The notes: generated by a model not told the origin, from the letters alone. A stretch of 64,000 bases of DNA from Epiperipatus broadwayi (GCA_028023455.1 JAQFVV010006311.1:3146147-3210146), one strand, 5' to 3'; positions 27,760-40,585 are shown, numbered from the stretch's first letter. Made by a program: numbers and translations.

Positions 27760-29410
27760 CTTTTCTGTTTATTTGTTAATTTACGATGTTGTCTTTTAGT
27801 TTCTTCAGCAAAAAACTTTTCTTTCTAAAATACTTCAACACCTTGTCTAATTATAGTTCTCCAATATATTCTATTATCTGTCATATCTTCCTAATGGAAA
27901 CAATTGACATTGAACTTCTGTAGAATGTCTTTGAGATAAGTCTTATAACGTAGATAGATTCTCTCTCTCTCTTATGAAACCAATATTCAAGTTCGCCATC
28001 ATTTGTTTTACATGTTCATTCCAACAAAAATAAAATTTTACAATAGTAAACTTAATAGTATTATACCATGCAGTCTGAAAAATATATTGACTGGCTTTAC
28101 GATCTTGCCATTGTATTCTTAAATTTTAAAGAAGCGTCCTTAAATGAATTTCTAATGCCTTTATATTGCGCCGATAGGATGCCCCAAAATTCACATCCAT
28201 ACAATAAATTAGATGGATTAATACTTTACGTACAGCTAGATTAGTTGCAGTAGTTATTTTTCTATGTTGAAATACCTTGTCTTTTAATTTGTTAAAAGCA
28301 GCGTCACCATTTTGGAGTCTGTGTTGTATCTTAACACATATGACTTCTTTCTATTTATAAAGCTACTACGGTATTTAAACTGATCTAAATTTTCATCTTA
28401 ATAACTGTTCAAGTTGAAAGAATCTGAGGATTTTTCTTTCATTATTGATTGATAAAGAATTTGAGTTTTGTTTGATCATTAATTAATAAATGAGGTCTAA
28501 GTTGCATTTAAAACAATAAGAAGACTCTGTAAATCGCATTTTGTATTGGAAAAAATAGCCCAATCATCAGCACACTGCAAATCTAGAATCTAACAAGATG
28601 AAGTTATTGTTTTTGATTTTAACCAATTCAAATTAAAAATTCTACCATCAAAATTGTATTTTGATTCCTATCTGATTTGTCCATTCATCCATAATTCCAA
28701 AACTCATGTCATAAAAATTGACAACAAAGTTGGAGCAGGTATACATGCTTGTTTAATAGCAGTTTTTATTTCAAACGCCTCAGATTTTTGACCTATTAGT
28801 AATAACACTTCCTTTTTTTTCATCATGTAGAAATTGTATGATATGAATAAATTTTGGTTATTGGCAGACAATCAGCTAATTTCAAACAGTATTATAGATA
28901 AGTCCTATTAGCAATATATAAATCATTCATTTGTTCCTGACACTTCTTTTGCATTTGCCTGACAACAAAAATCATATCTATAATGTTTACTGATTCCCTA
29001 AAACTACATTGAATCCCTGGTAACCATTTATCTGCAACTGGAAGCAATCTATTCAATAAAACTTTTGAAAGTACTTTTGTTGTAGTGGATAATAATGATA
29101 TCCACAGAAATAATCACCCTCAACTTGTCTATTTTCTTTATTTATAAAAATTAGAATAATTAAAGCATTCTTAAGATTGGATGACCCAACTACATGAATC
29201 TAGACATTGTTGTAAAAATTGGAACAATTAAAGCTTCCTTGAGATCGGAAACCATAACTTTATGGATGTAGATATTCCTAAAAAATTCCAATATTTTTGA
29301 AACGAACATATCACCACCATATTTTATATCATCAGATATTTCATCAGAATCTGCAATCTTTCCATTTTTAAGATTACAAAAAGTTGTTTTGACTTTTAAG
29401 CTGGGTACCT
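27760..29410 (-). pseudogene. Decayed LINE(s), endonuclease-less RT region
   Basis: Minus-strand blocks in order: LKNGKIADSDEISDD and SDLKEALIVPIF (from 29,360), ISLLSTT-like and NRLLPVADKWLPG-like words (about 29,060), GVKQGC-like region (IKQACIPAPTLLSIF, about 28,750), a YADD-like box read as LQCADDWAIFS (about 28,570), LIYCMDVNFG (about 28,190) and a C-terminal block near 27,900. This is the layout of RTE/CR1-like reverse transcriptases. The LKEALIVPIF segment occurs twice (about 29,155-29,215 and 29,220-29,290), suggesting two fused or internally duplicated copies. Many stops; inactive. Confidence 0.7.
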
Positions 29411-30420
29411 TTGCCCACATTACTATCCCTGAAAATCAGCTATTTCATGAATGGGTTTAACCCCTCCCAAAAATTTATTAAGAAAATAAACTCAGAATGT
29501 GTGAGACTATTCTGGTGTGGTAAAACTATAACTATAAGTTTACAAAAGCTACAAAAACCCAGAAAATTTAATGGTCTTGCACTCCACTCTATTCTTACAC
29601 ACATCTTTCAAAGAAATTACAACAATTTATGCAGACTACAGGAAAGTCATATAAAACTGATGGAACAAAACACTATAACCCAAATCAATAGGTCTCCTCC
29701 AACACAACAGAACTCAACAAAGGCTCATGGGATAATGTGTGGAAGTTTATTAACATTGAAAATCATACTATTACCAGAAAACTGAAATATTTGGAAGCAT
29801 ATAAACTTATGCATGGGGGAAATCAAATCAACAATACCCTGATAGGGGTAAACAACCAAAAAATCATGTCAGGCTCCAGCTTTGGTACCTGGAGCCAAAA
29901 TTCCTAGACTTCATGATTAAATTCAATTTAGATTTCCTCCCCACAAAATCCTTCCTAATCAATAAAAGAAACTACAAAAAAATGAATCATCTTATCAAAT
30001 GTGTGGGAAAGAAAAGGAATCAATGAACAATATCATCATGAGATGCACCAGATTAAATATTCACAGACTATTAATTACAAATTGGAGAAAGAACCTAAAT
30101 ACAAATATCTTACCCATAAGAAGTTGTATGGAACATGGTGTCTTTGCACAAATTAGACTTTCCATTTTTCTTCAATTACACATTTTAGTGTCTTAGGTGC
30201 AAGATAGTAATGGAGCAGGCAAAAGATCCTAAAAGTTACATATTCATAAAAACAATAAACAAAATCAAGAAAAGTGATCATTTAATCGCCCTAAAGTACA
30301 TAGTGGAGTCTAAATGGATGTCACTGGACCTGCAGTTTACAAATCAATCTGAACACTTATAATGTAACTTATCAACAAATATGGTTTATATAATAAATTT
30401 CTTTAAAAAACTACAATACT
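29411..30420 (+). pseudogene. LINE 3' region, zinc-motif family, copy 3
   Basis: Plus-strand frames read FIKKINSECVRLFWCGK, KPRKFNGLALHSI, LMHGG, SGSSFGTWS and MCGKEKESMNNIIMRCTRL, which line up with the 20.7-kb copy (KIGSQCTKVLW, NGLGLHDI, KLMHGS, CNQEEENIDHLISHC). It ends with IRLSIFLQL, shared with the 16.7-kb copy. Frameshifts near 29,785 and 29,900 and partial loss of the zinc cysteines make it non-functional. It abuts the oppositely oriented LINE at 29,410. Confidence 0.75.
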
Positions 30421-30554
30421 TCTTTTTTAAAAAAAATTATTATGTATTAGTCTGATTAAAATATTATTTCCCTTTTATATGAATAAAACAAAGAAATACT
30501 TTTATTTATACTAATGCACTAAATAATAAAAAAAATATTAAATAAAAAAAAAAA

Positions 30555-30641
30555 TACTATGCAACCAAACTAAATGGATATAATGCTCATATTCAAACAT
30601 AGCATTATATCACATGCTCTCATTTTGGTTGCATGATATCA
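30555..30641. repeat. Short palindromic element
   Basis: TATGCAACCAAA with a diverged inverted copy TTTGGTTGCATGATA and inner complementary blocks (GATATAATGCT and AGCATTATATC) form a hairpin of about 85 bp. A small MITE-like repeat. Confidence 0.65.
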
Positions 30642-32468
30642 AGAATATTATGAAAGCTAAAGAAAAATATTATTTTTAATTTTTGGTGTACTTATATTAA
30701 TAAAACTTATTTCTTTAATTTTTTTATATTTTTTATTTTCCACTGTTTAGTTTTATATCCTTTCAGAAATTAAGTTTAGATAGTAGATGACAGTACTGAA
30801 TCCAATATAAGTTAAAAATTAAAAATTGTAGCTAATTTCTTTGCTAAAATTGTTTGCAAACTTTAAGGAAAATCTATGCAAAGTTTCAATTAGGTCAAAT
30901 ATTAGAAGAATGTGGGTGAAAATTAAGTTACAAGATTTTACATATATTGACAGACAAAACAGATTATGTTAAGTATGAAAAGACTAAACTTGGCATAATA
31001 CTATTAAGATTATGATGAGATTCAGTTTCTATTGATTTCTCAACACAATGTTATTTTGGATGACATGGTAGTGTAAATTCAGATTTGGAAAAACTAGTAC
31101 CATTGTAGATTAGGGTATTTTTATTAACACTTTTATTATAAAATAATAACCCAGCATTTACATTTATAAAGATAAATATTTTGAGTGATTTTTTTGAGTT
31201 CTCTCCAATTTACTAATTAACAAATGATATTTTCATAAAATATTTAATCGGTAGTTTTGTTCATGTTAGATACCAAATCTGATTTTAGCACCCTCCTGGC
31301 ATGATCATCTAATTTACATCTAAAATTAAGTTCATAAAATTTGCTATTCATTGCATAGAGTTATATTTCTGTGATTTAAAGATTAAATGAAGTCATAGGT
31401 AATGCAAAATTTAATAAAACAATACTTTAAAAAATCACATACTAACTAGTAACAGTGGGTTATCTATAGTAGAAGTAAATCAGGATGATCTTGTTAAATA
31501 AAAACATTAGTAGTATGCAAAATTAAATAATATTTAAGAAATGCATCCAAGCTATAAGCTGTTAACAGTTTAACATCTACAACAAAATGAACTTCTTTTT
31601 AAAGGAATACATCTTTTTTTAATATTAATAGATTATTACATTTTTTAAAATAGTGCTAAATGGCAAAAATATAAGTATGGCATCGCAAAAAATATTAAAA
31701 CTCAAAATTTGATTTCTGGTTTCATCCTCAAAAAGTAAACTTAAAAACCCAAATCACATGCCTTGAGACAATATTAAATATATTGCTTCATGCATAAACA
31801 GAATTAAATTCAATATGTTTAATATTGCTTCTTAGTACATTATCAATGCCAAGGATTTGTACAATTTTCATACAAGACAAATGAATAAAAAAGACTGTGA
31901 GAAATATGTATATAAATAATGAATAAAAATGTGACCCGAATATGGTTAATGAAAAGAGATGCTCAATGAACAGCAAAAGGACTTTATGATGAATGGATCC
32001 TACAATAATTTAAATTAATAAAAGAGATGCATTAAGGGAAAAAACTGCTTATATTAGAAATATCTAGCCTTTGTTGAACACAATATCAGATTCTGCAAGA
32101 CATCAAGATGTATTCTTGGTAGTAATAGCTTATTGATTATTTTAATTAATTCTCATATTTGAATGCATTTCATTATTCACTATTGGTGAATAATAAAATG
32201 ATAATGAGATTTAATCTAAAAATGTTGTCTAGGTCTAAGACAAAATTTTAATGTTTAAAAAATTAATTAAATAAAAAATGAAACTTGTTTTTATGTACAT
32301 ATCATATTTTTGTCTATGTATTTACATATGCATCTTCATTAATTCTTCATTAAATATATTAAAAATATAACTTTCCAATTAAAAAAATCAAAATAATAGC
32401 ATCTCAAAGTTATATAAATACAGATGGAATATTTGTCTGAAGGTTTATAATGATGATATATTATAAGA
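30642..32468. other. Intron, no feature
   Basis: AT-rich intron with no reading frame, hairpin or repeat that I could support. Confidence 0.5.
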
Positions 32469-32995
32469 TATGATATGTTGGTCTATTTCCATCATTTATG
32501 AGCGAATGTTGAATGTATAGAAAATTTTAAACTTTATTTAAACTTTCCAAATTAAACAATTTGTTAGTAATAACACACAAATAGACAATACAGGTTAGTA
32601 ATTACACAACGTTTCGAGTAGTATTATTCTCCATTCTTCTTCGGGTGTTGCTGGCCAATATGCACAGTGATAAGTTGAACTCACACCTTTAGATTCTTGA
32701 ATATTGAATTTTAAGGCAAACGCTCAGCGTTTGCCTTAAAATTCAATATTCAAGAATCTAATGGTGTGAGTTCAACTTCTAAGTGAATATTGTCATTGTG
32801 CATATAGGCCAGCAACACCTGAAGAAGAGTGGAGATTAATATTACTCGAAAAGTTGTGTAATTACTAACCTGTATTGTTTATTTGTATGTTATTACTAAC
32901 AAGTTGTTTGTATTTAGAAAGTTTAAATAAAGTTTAAAATTTTCTATACATTCAACATTCACTCATAAATGATGGAAATAGACCAACATATCATA
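32469..32995. mobile_element. 527-bp palindrome with paired hammerhead-like motifs
   Basis: Two arms of about 250 bp meet near 32,727 (around CGCTCAGCG) with few mismatches and one small indel. Each arm holds the same motif: on the plus strand CTGAAGAAGAGT at 32,819, then ATTACTCGAAAAGTTG; on the minus strand CGAAGAAGAATG and CTACTCGAAACGTTG (32,645-32,611). GAGT/ACTC could form stem II, and GAAAC plus GT a 2-bp stem III, as in Penelope-type hammerheads. Interpreted as two inverted Penelope-like terminal fragments. Confidence 0.75.
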
Positions 32996-33736
32996 ACAGA
33001 TGGAATATCATTTATATCAACGCATATCATATAAAAAATATCTATTATCCAAACAAAATTATAATGATGATTTTAATCTTTCACAATAACTGAATTAGTT
33101 TGTATACACATTTATAAACAAAATAATAATAATAATAATAATAATAAAAACTTTAATTTTCTATAAATTAATCAGCATAATTTCAGAGAACTGCCTTTTT
33201 TAAAATCTTAACAGAGTTTAGATTTATAATGAGACGATAAAATATGTAAAAAATTCGTAAATCTGAAAAGCCTTAATGACTTGGAATTTTGTTTTAATAA
33301 AAAATATATTTGTTGCAAATGTTTAATGAAAATGATACTTATTGAAAATATTTAATAGAGCTTGTAAAAGTGTTTGTTATATGAAAAAGTAATAACATTA
33401 ATATGTTAATTTGAAAAACAGAAAATATTTGTCATTTTAGAAGATTAGATTAATATAAAAATATAATAAGTAAAAAATTAAGGAATAAAAAATCAAAATT
33501 ATTACTTTTGTTAATATAATATATAATTTGGCGATGTATTTATGTTTAGCTTCATTAATTCTGCATTAAATGTTAAAATATTTTTTAGTTAATGAAAAAA
33601 TCAAAATAACAGTATCGTAAATTTCTATAAACAAGCTGTTATTTAGATAATCTATCATTTTTATATATTTACTAAAAGTGTCATTAGTGGCTAAAAATAA
33701 AGTAATAATAATATTGGTATTGGTAATATTTCTTAC

Positions 33737-33860
33737 GTAAGTCCTTTACAAGATCTAGACAATTTTTTTAGTCCAACTCCATTTAATATGCAATTTGTTT
33801 GGCAAATATCTTCAATAGTCCATTCACTCCATGAACCCTCTTCATATCCATCAATAAATC
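33737..33860 (-). CDS. Exon: first half of thrombospondin type-1 repeat
   Basis: 124 nt, phase 1 to phase 2, with a consensus donor gtaag and an acceptor ending acaaag. The single open frame has FIDGYEEGSWSEWT, then DICQTNC, NGVGLKK, SRSCKG and LT. WS-x-W, C-x-x-x-C, a Gly-rich turn, basic residue and C are the hallmarks of the TSP1 fold. The final two bases (AC) join G of the 22.3-kb exon to give Thr, restoring a complete repeat. The first codon combines with the end of the Sushi exon at 45.6 kb to give Arg. The polypyrimidine tract is poor, which is the main doubt about the exact start. Confidence 0.9.
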
Positions 33861-33875
33861 CTTTGTTTTATATAT

Positions 33876-34034
33876 ATATAATTAAATATTTATAAATACA
33901 GTAATTAGATAATTAAAAAAATTATCCACTTTGGAGCGATTTCGATTATCCTAGTAATCAATCGAAAGTGCTCCTAAGTGGATAAAATTTTTAATTATCT
34001 AATTACAGCATTTATAAATATTTAATTATATAAT
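33876..34034. repeat. Palindromic element, ~155 bp
   Basis: Arms of about 75 bp (33,879-33,955 and 33,957-34,032) share ATTAAATATTTATAAATACA, TAATTAGATAATTAAA, ATCCACTT and GGAGC blocks in inverted order with few mismatches. It begins only about 15 bases upstream (minus strand) of the TSP1 exon acceptor, so its fold could affect that splice site. Confidence 0.75.
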
Positions 34035-34161
34035 TACTTGAAAAAAATAGTCATCGAATAATAATGTTATATATATATAAATATATATATATACAGCATA
34101 ATACAATAATGTATATAAAATTAAATACTACTTAACGCTATATTAGTAATAATCAATAAAT

Positions 34162-34305
34162 ACAAATTCATATAACATGACAATACTAGCCACAACCATG
34201 ATGGTTGTGGAAGAATTTTAGTAAATCATGGTTGTGGAAGATTTTAGTAAAGTTTAGTTTTTTTGACTAGTACTGTAATGTTATATGAATTTTTATTTTA
34301 TATAT
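34162..34305. mobile_element. Palindromic MITE, family FB2, copy 1
   Basis: Terminal blocks AAATTCATATAACATGACAA and its inverse near 34,270-34,300, with CTAGCCA and ACCATG-GTTGTGG inner blocks, are shared with the palindrome at 46.86-47.07 kb. The centre contains a direct duplication of TCATGGTTGTGGAAG. A (TA) tract borders both sides. Non-coding. Confidence 0.75.
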
Positions 34306-37206
34306 ATATATATATAACCAAAATTATAAAAAATAATTCAAATTAACAAATGTGAAAGCTACAGTTAACATTGAAGGTGTTGCCCATTATAGAAACATCA
34401 TTTTCTATGTTATTACATATACGGATATCTATAATACAATTCAAACTAAATTCTAAGTAAAGTTATGACCATAACAACATCAACAAAACAACCACACCAA
34501 CAGTAATAATAACACAAAATAAATTGAAAATTTGAAATAAGTACACAGCCTTAATAAAAATTTAGAAAAAAATAACACAAATAAAATAAAAATTAAATAA
34601 ATAATAAATCAAATAAATGAAAAAAAAAAACAACAACTAACATCTGAATTGAATAAAAGATGAATATTCTAATTTAACTGGCATTCTGAGTTAAGAAACA
34701 CATGAAAATTATATTGTATGTTACAAAGATAAGCAGGAGCAAAACTTTTTTTCTCTAAGTAAACTATTATAGATTCAATACGATATTAGATCGATTTTTT
34801 ACTCTACAAAGACAATTTCAAAAGCAATCATGAGTCATTATTTTAAAAAAAAAAAACATTTAGAAAGACAAATGCAAGTGATATTTATATTGCACTATTT
34901 AAAAATTTGATTAACTTCAAGAGAATAATTTTTTTATTTTAAGATTTTGTTTTATAGTGACATTTTTTATATTTCTAGTTCAAAATAGTAAATGCAAATG
35001 GATTCAATTTTATTTATGCTTGAAAAAATGCATCGCAACAAATTTGCCATGTTAATAAAGACAAAATATTTTTGAGGAAAAAAATAAATTCAATATAATA
35101 AATGCTGAATTTGATTTAACTCATACACACACACCATCTCTTTCTTTCTTCTCTCTCTCTCTCTATATATATATAATATTAATATTTGTCTATAATGGAT
35201 TTGTATTTTTGTTTCCCGATTTTGATAATAGTATTAATGTGACAAAAATTAATATAAATTAATTTTAGTAACAAAGACATCTGAATTTTTAAAATAAAAG
35301 TGCTTACTTCATGTAAGTAGAAATCATTTCTTTGATACATAAAATCATACTTATTAGTTTTACTGGGAAAGATAAATACTCTTGAGCAGATACGTATCCA
35401 TGGCAGATGAGATATCGTTCTACTGCTATTGTTATTCATTAAAGTGTTTTTGAATGTAAAATATAATAATAGTTATTTAATAGCATTACAATTGTCGATG
35501 CGCTATTGAACTATTTAAAATGGACTTTAAATTAATTATTTTACATGCTTTCTGATATTGTAGTAAGACAATCATTTAAAAACTGATGTACTATTTGATA
35601 GAGATCTTTTTCATTATAATTAGTTAGACATGAGATTAGGTAGGTATTTATGACATGATCTCATTTATTAATATTATATGTGTGTATCGTAAATTTTTAT
35701 TATTGTCATTATATACAGATGTATATTTTAAAACATATATGCAAAACAACTATCTATCTATACATACAATTTATTTTACAATAAAATAATTAAAACTTAA
35801 TAGACCAATTTAGGTGAAAGTTATAAATTTATGGAAAATGAAAGTGTTTGTCTATTTTTTTATAAAAAATATCAGAAAAGTATTTTTAAAACCATTGTTA
35901 TATTTTTCTAGGATTCAAACCTGGTTCCAATTTTACTAGTTTTATTTAAGGAAGGCATCAAACTTTCAAATAAAAAAAAGTTATTTAAAAATTCAATTGC
36001 ATCTCATTGAATTAATAATTTGTTTGAAATGCTGAGAGCCTAATTATCACCGTATGATATTTTTTATATAAAGATTTGAAATACTGCTCTTATATTTAAT
36101 AGAAATAATTTTTTATCGACTTTTTTCAAATATGATTTTAAGTATTATTTGTACTTGTTCAATCCATTTATTTGATATCAGTGCCCCCTTAACCTAGTTT
36201 TGGAAATCTTCTAGTATTGATTTTTCCTGAATAGGTTGCATTATACTATATAATAATTAGATAGAATGAAGACAATTCTGGATAAACTATAAATATATTT
36301 TAATACATTATGAATATTGAATTACTTCTAAAATATTTTTTTCTTAAATAAAATAATTATTTTAAGTATCTCTAATTAGATATTTTATTAAAGCTTTATT
36401 TTATTTATGAACTGAGTTTAATAACTTATAATAAATATTTATAATAAAAAAACGAGAGGGTAAAAAGCAATAAAATTCAGCATCTTGATCAAGTGCGATG
36501 ACACTTTTCTTAAAGTCCCACAAAGCTTGTAATTTCATTATTTTGTATTTTCATTTTTATACATATCAGTTTTCCAGTTACATTCAAATTTAGCAAGCTT
36601 AACATGAAATATGCTCATTTAGTTTGTTGACTCAGCATAAGTGCTTGACTAAACAAATCCTTAAATGACGACTTATTTAAAACTAGCTTCGATAAAATTT
36701 TGATGGTTTTATGAATTTTATTTAATAGTGTTTAAAATATATTTTATTGATGAAAACGTGAAGATAGTTAACTATAATTATATGATTATTATTAGTAAAA
36801 CAAGTATAAGTGAAACATGGCACATTTTACTTTTATTTTAAAATAATAATTCATAGTAATATACGGATTAGATAGAGAATAATTTAAATGTCAACGTTGT
36901 TATTAATTAAATTCGTTTGTTCTAATAAGAAAAATGCAAATACGACAATAGATAATTTCTTAAATTCTGGGGAGATATTTAAACTATGGTAACTAGTAAC
37001 ACCCTAAAAAGGAAATTTAATTTTATAATTTAATATGGAATATTTTATTAGTTAGTATAAAACCAATGAATGGGGATAATATTATCCAAGTGTTTGGAAA
37101 TGCACCAGAAGTTATGGCAAACATATATATCTGTAATTGAGATGGGAGTAAGTGTACTTTGCAATGAATTATGTAACAGAAATAAATTATTAATATATAT
37201 ATAATT
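34306..37206. other. Intron, no firm feature
   Basis: AT-rich, with a (CT)n/(TA)n run at about 35,150-35,175. A minus-strand candidate at about 35,310-35,425 has AG and GTAAGC edges, but its composition does not resemble Sushi or TSP1 and I do not accept it as an exon. Confidence 0.45.
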
Positions 37207-37334
37207 CAAACACCAACTTTTTAAATCTTGTTTTTATATGATTATTATAAAAATATATAAATATACCAACGTTTCGACTATTTAATATTATAGTCTTTAT
37301 TAAGAAAACTGAAAAATAAAAGTATATAACAATA
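37207..37334 (-). repeat. Left terminal inverted repeat of the Penelope-like element
   Basis: Inverted relative to 42,447-42,577. Starting CAAACACCAACTTTTTAAAT, it carries on the minus strand GACTAT, a spacer, ATAGTC, GAAACGTTGGTA. GACTAT/ATAGTC is a perfect 6-bp stem II and AC/GT a 2-bp stem III with a GTTG loop, as in minimal Penelope hammerheads, although the first core box (CTGATGA) is decayed here. Confidence 0.75.
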
Positions 37335-37399
37335 AATATAAATATCAATTATTCCAATCAATCCCAAAAAATATAAAAATAATCCTTACCTCAAACACT

Positions 37400-37720
37400 T
37401 GTTTAAAAATTTTATATCCAATGTTATTTTTATAACTTTCAATTTGTATTTCATCCATTTGTTTATTACATCAATACATTTTTTTAATTGGAAATTGTCC
37501 ATAAAATTATCCAAACAATGTCTTTTTTAAATTATTAATAAATTTTCTCAATATTTAAAAACTTAATAATTTAAAAGGATATTTTTTGAACAATTTTATG
37601 GACAATTTCCAATTTAAAAAATGTATTGATGTGATAAACAAATAGATGAAATACAAATTGAAAGTTATAAAAATAACATTGGATATAAAATTTCTAAAAA
37701 AGTGTTTGATTAATCATATA
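37400..37720. repeat. Internal inverted repeat at the 5' side of the element
   Basis: The N-terminal coding segment at about 37,595-37,712 is present again in inverted orientation at 37,402-37,515 with few differences. On the minus strand this inverted piece is followed by GTAAGG and, after about 95 bases, TTTTTCAG just before the terminal repeat, which looks like an intron boundary pair. Partial inverted 5' copies are known in Penelope-like elements. Confidence 0.7.
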
Positions 37721-38320
37721 ATTCCTAAATTTACTTCTTTAAAGAAATGTATAATGTGTTTTTGGTATTAAATATATATTTAACTGGGATAAGAAAATGT
37801 TAATTTTTTTTTATAAATTTGGCATATAAAAGTTTGAGTTATTAAATATTATTAAGAGTATATATAATAGTTTAATAAGATTAATTACAATTAAGGAAGA
37901 ATATGAATTTAAATATATTTTTATTAATAAAGTATGGTATTTAAAAAAAAGGTATTAGAAAGGCATTATAAAAATATAATGATTTATTCGTTAATAAATA
38001 TAATAATAAGAATAATAATGTATTAATTGGTAGATATAAAAATAAAAAAGAAGGGAAAGAAAATTTTGTTATTAATTTAACTAATAGAATTTTTAGTAAT
38101 GAAGAGATGGATATTTTAAAAAGAGGTTTAAATTATGTATCAATAAGTAATTGAAATATTAAAAAGCAAACGATTGAAATTAAGGCAAATATGCAATTAA
38201 TTGAATATAAATGTAATAATAATAATATAATTGATAATATTAAAAATAAAGAGTTTTTCTTAAATGAACTGAGATTTGGAATTAAGAATTTGGAATTTGA
38301 TGATGATGATGATGATGATG

Positions 38321-38383
<63 letters not shown>

Positions 38384-38598
38384 GAAATAGCACACTTACA
38401 TAAAGAAAATGGATTATATTCTCACTTGAAATAGAACTCTCACAACTAAATAAACAAATTAATAATGGACAATCTTTTTTAAGTTGAAACATCAATTTCT
38501 GGAGCAACTTGATATATATATAATAATGCCAAATAATTACAATGTAAAACATGCAAACAATATAAAGTTTCTTTGAGTTAATAAAGTGCCTTTTGAAA

Positions 38599-38620
38599 CA
38601 TCATCATCATCATCATCATC

Positions 38621-38654
<34 letters not shown>
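38599..38654. repeat. (TCA)n-(TAA)n microsatellite
   Basis: About eight TCA units pass directly into about ten TAA units inside the Penelope pseudogene. The array at 38,300-38,381 has a similar GAT-to-AAT transition. Confidence 0.9.
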
Positions 38655-38655
<1 letters not shown>

Positions 38656-40271
38656 GGAGAATAATTGTAAATATAATGAATGGAATATTATTAGAGATAT
38701 ACATGATAAATATGGGGATTTATTATTTTTAAAGGATAATAAAAGTAGTTATTTTAAATAGAAATGAATATAATAAAAATGTTAAATTTATTAAAGGAAG
38801 AGTGTTTTGAAAATATTAATAAAGATGAAAGTATGTTAATGAATAAAAAAAAAGTAAAATATTAACAATAATGAATAAAAAAGGTTAAACGGAAAATCAG
38901 TTATGTTTAAATTAAAAAAAATGAATATAAAATGTGCAAAAATTTATGGATTACCTAAAATTCATAAACCAGGAATTCCAATAAGGCCAATTATTAGTAG
39001 TTGTAATACTTATTATAAAAATATTTCGAAATTGATTAATAGAAATATTGTTAAAAATATATAATATTATATGATAAAAATTGTGCAAATAATTCTACAC
39101 AATTTATTATAAATTAAATGATTTTTTTAGATAATAAAGTTTTTAAAAATTTATTTTTTGTAAAATTAGATATAGTTAATATGTATACTAACATTGATCC
39201 AGAAGTTGCTATTAATAATATTGTAGATTTATATATAAAGGATAAAGGGGTCAAATTAAAAATAGAAAGTTTTCATTTATATGAGATATTAATGATTTGT
39301 TGTAGAAATCTTATTTTTAAATATGGGAATAATTTTTATAAACAAAAAGAGGGTTTAAGTATGAGTAATAGTCTGAATGAATTTTTGGCAGGAATATATA
39401 TGTAAAATTTTGAAAACAATATTTTGTTAGTAGTAATAATAAACCATTTTGCATGTGAGGTATGTTGATGATTCTTTTATGATATTTAACTGAAATAAAA
39501 GAAAGGCTGATAATTTTTTGAAATATGTTAATACTAAAGATAAAAAAATAAATTTACTATGGAAAAAGAAAATATTAATCTTATTGAATATATGGATGTT
39601 AAGATTAATAAAAATAATGGTAATTATAGTAATATTGTAATAGAAACTTCTATATATAGGAAGAAAACATTTTTGGATTATTAAATAATTTCTTATTGGA
39701 TAGTGATAATCATAATAAAATAAATATTATTAATAATAGAATTCAAAGTGCAATTAAATTATGTTCAAATAATAATTTGTTAAAAAATGAGATTAATATG
39801 ATAAAGCATGAGGGTTTTATAAATGATTATCCCAGACATATAATTAAAAGTTAATTTTCTAATAAAAAATATTGATAAAATAAAGAATAGAATAAAAATA
39901 AATAAGAATGTAATAATAAAAAGATAATTTATATCGGCTTCAATATATCAAAAGATTTATTAAAGTTAGAAAATTATTTAAAATGATTAATAAAAAATAT
40001 AATGTTTTCATTAATCCTGTTTATAAAAAGGAAAAAAAGTTTAAGTTTTTTAATTAATAATAATAGGGAATGTAATAATTTAGAAATTATGAACTTGGTT
40101 TACATCATAAAATGTTTAAATTTTATTAAAAATAATATAGAGAAGTCATATGTTGGGACTAAAATAAATAAATTAGAAACTAGATTAAAACATCATTTAA
40201 GTGATAAAAATTCTGCTATTTATAATCATATGAATAAATTTAAATATAAAGATTTTGAAATAAAACCCTAC

Positions 40272-40585
40272 AGTAGTAGTCAACCTGGTCCCTACCACCC
40301 ACTAATGGGCATTCCAGCCTTCATGGTGGGTGGTAGGGATTTTGTCTGACACTGAAGCATTTTCTTTTTTAAAAATTTAATTGACTTTTTAAAAAAATTT
40401 CATAGAGATTTATATGCTTTAGCTTGCTGCAACTCTGCTTTATAAATTTTATAAAGTTATTTCCCTACTTTATAAATCACTATTACTGTGGAACCGGTGG
40501 GTGGTTAGAACATTTTACTACTAACAGAGATACAAAAGTGGCCAGTAAGTATAAAATGGATGACTACCATACCATGAAAGAATAA
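40272..40585. mobile_element. Probable ~310-bp insertion in the GIY-YIG coding region
   Basis: GC-richer sequence interrupts the endonuclease frame between FKYKDFEIKP and GIYISEIKPELKR, which should be contiguous. It contains a 13-bp perfect hairpin stem (CCCTACCACCCAC, 40,290-40,302; complement 40,326-40,338). Weakly similar inverted ends (GTAGTCA words) hint at a non-autonomous DNA element. No transposase. Confidence 0.55.

Noticed and set aside
35310-35425. Minus-strand segment with AG and GTAAGC edges, possible exon
   Set aside because: One frame shows a C-x-GY word like Sushi, but the other cysteines, the Trp and P-x-C are missing, and the module would be incomplete.
38133-38552. Minus-strand frame with poly-Leu and poly-Ser
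   Set aside because: It is the shadow of the GAT/AAT repeat inside the Penelope-like ORF on the other strand.
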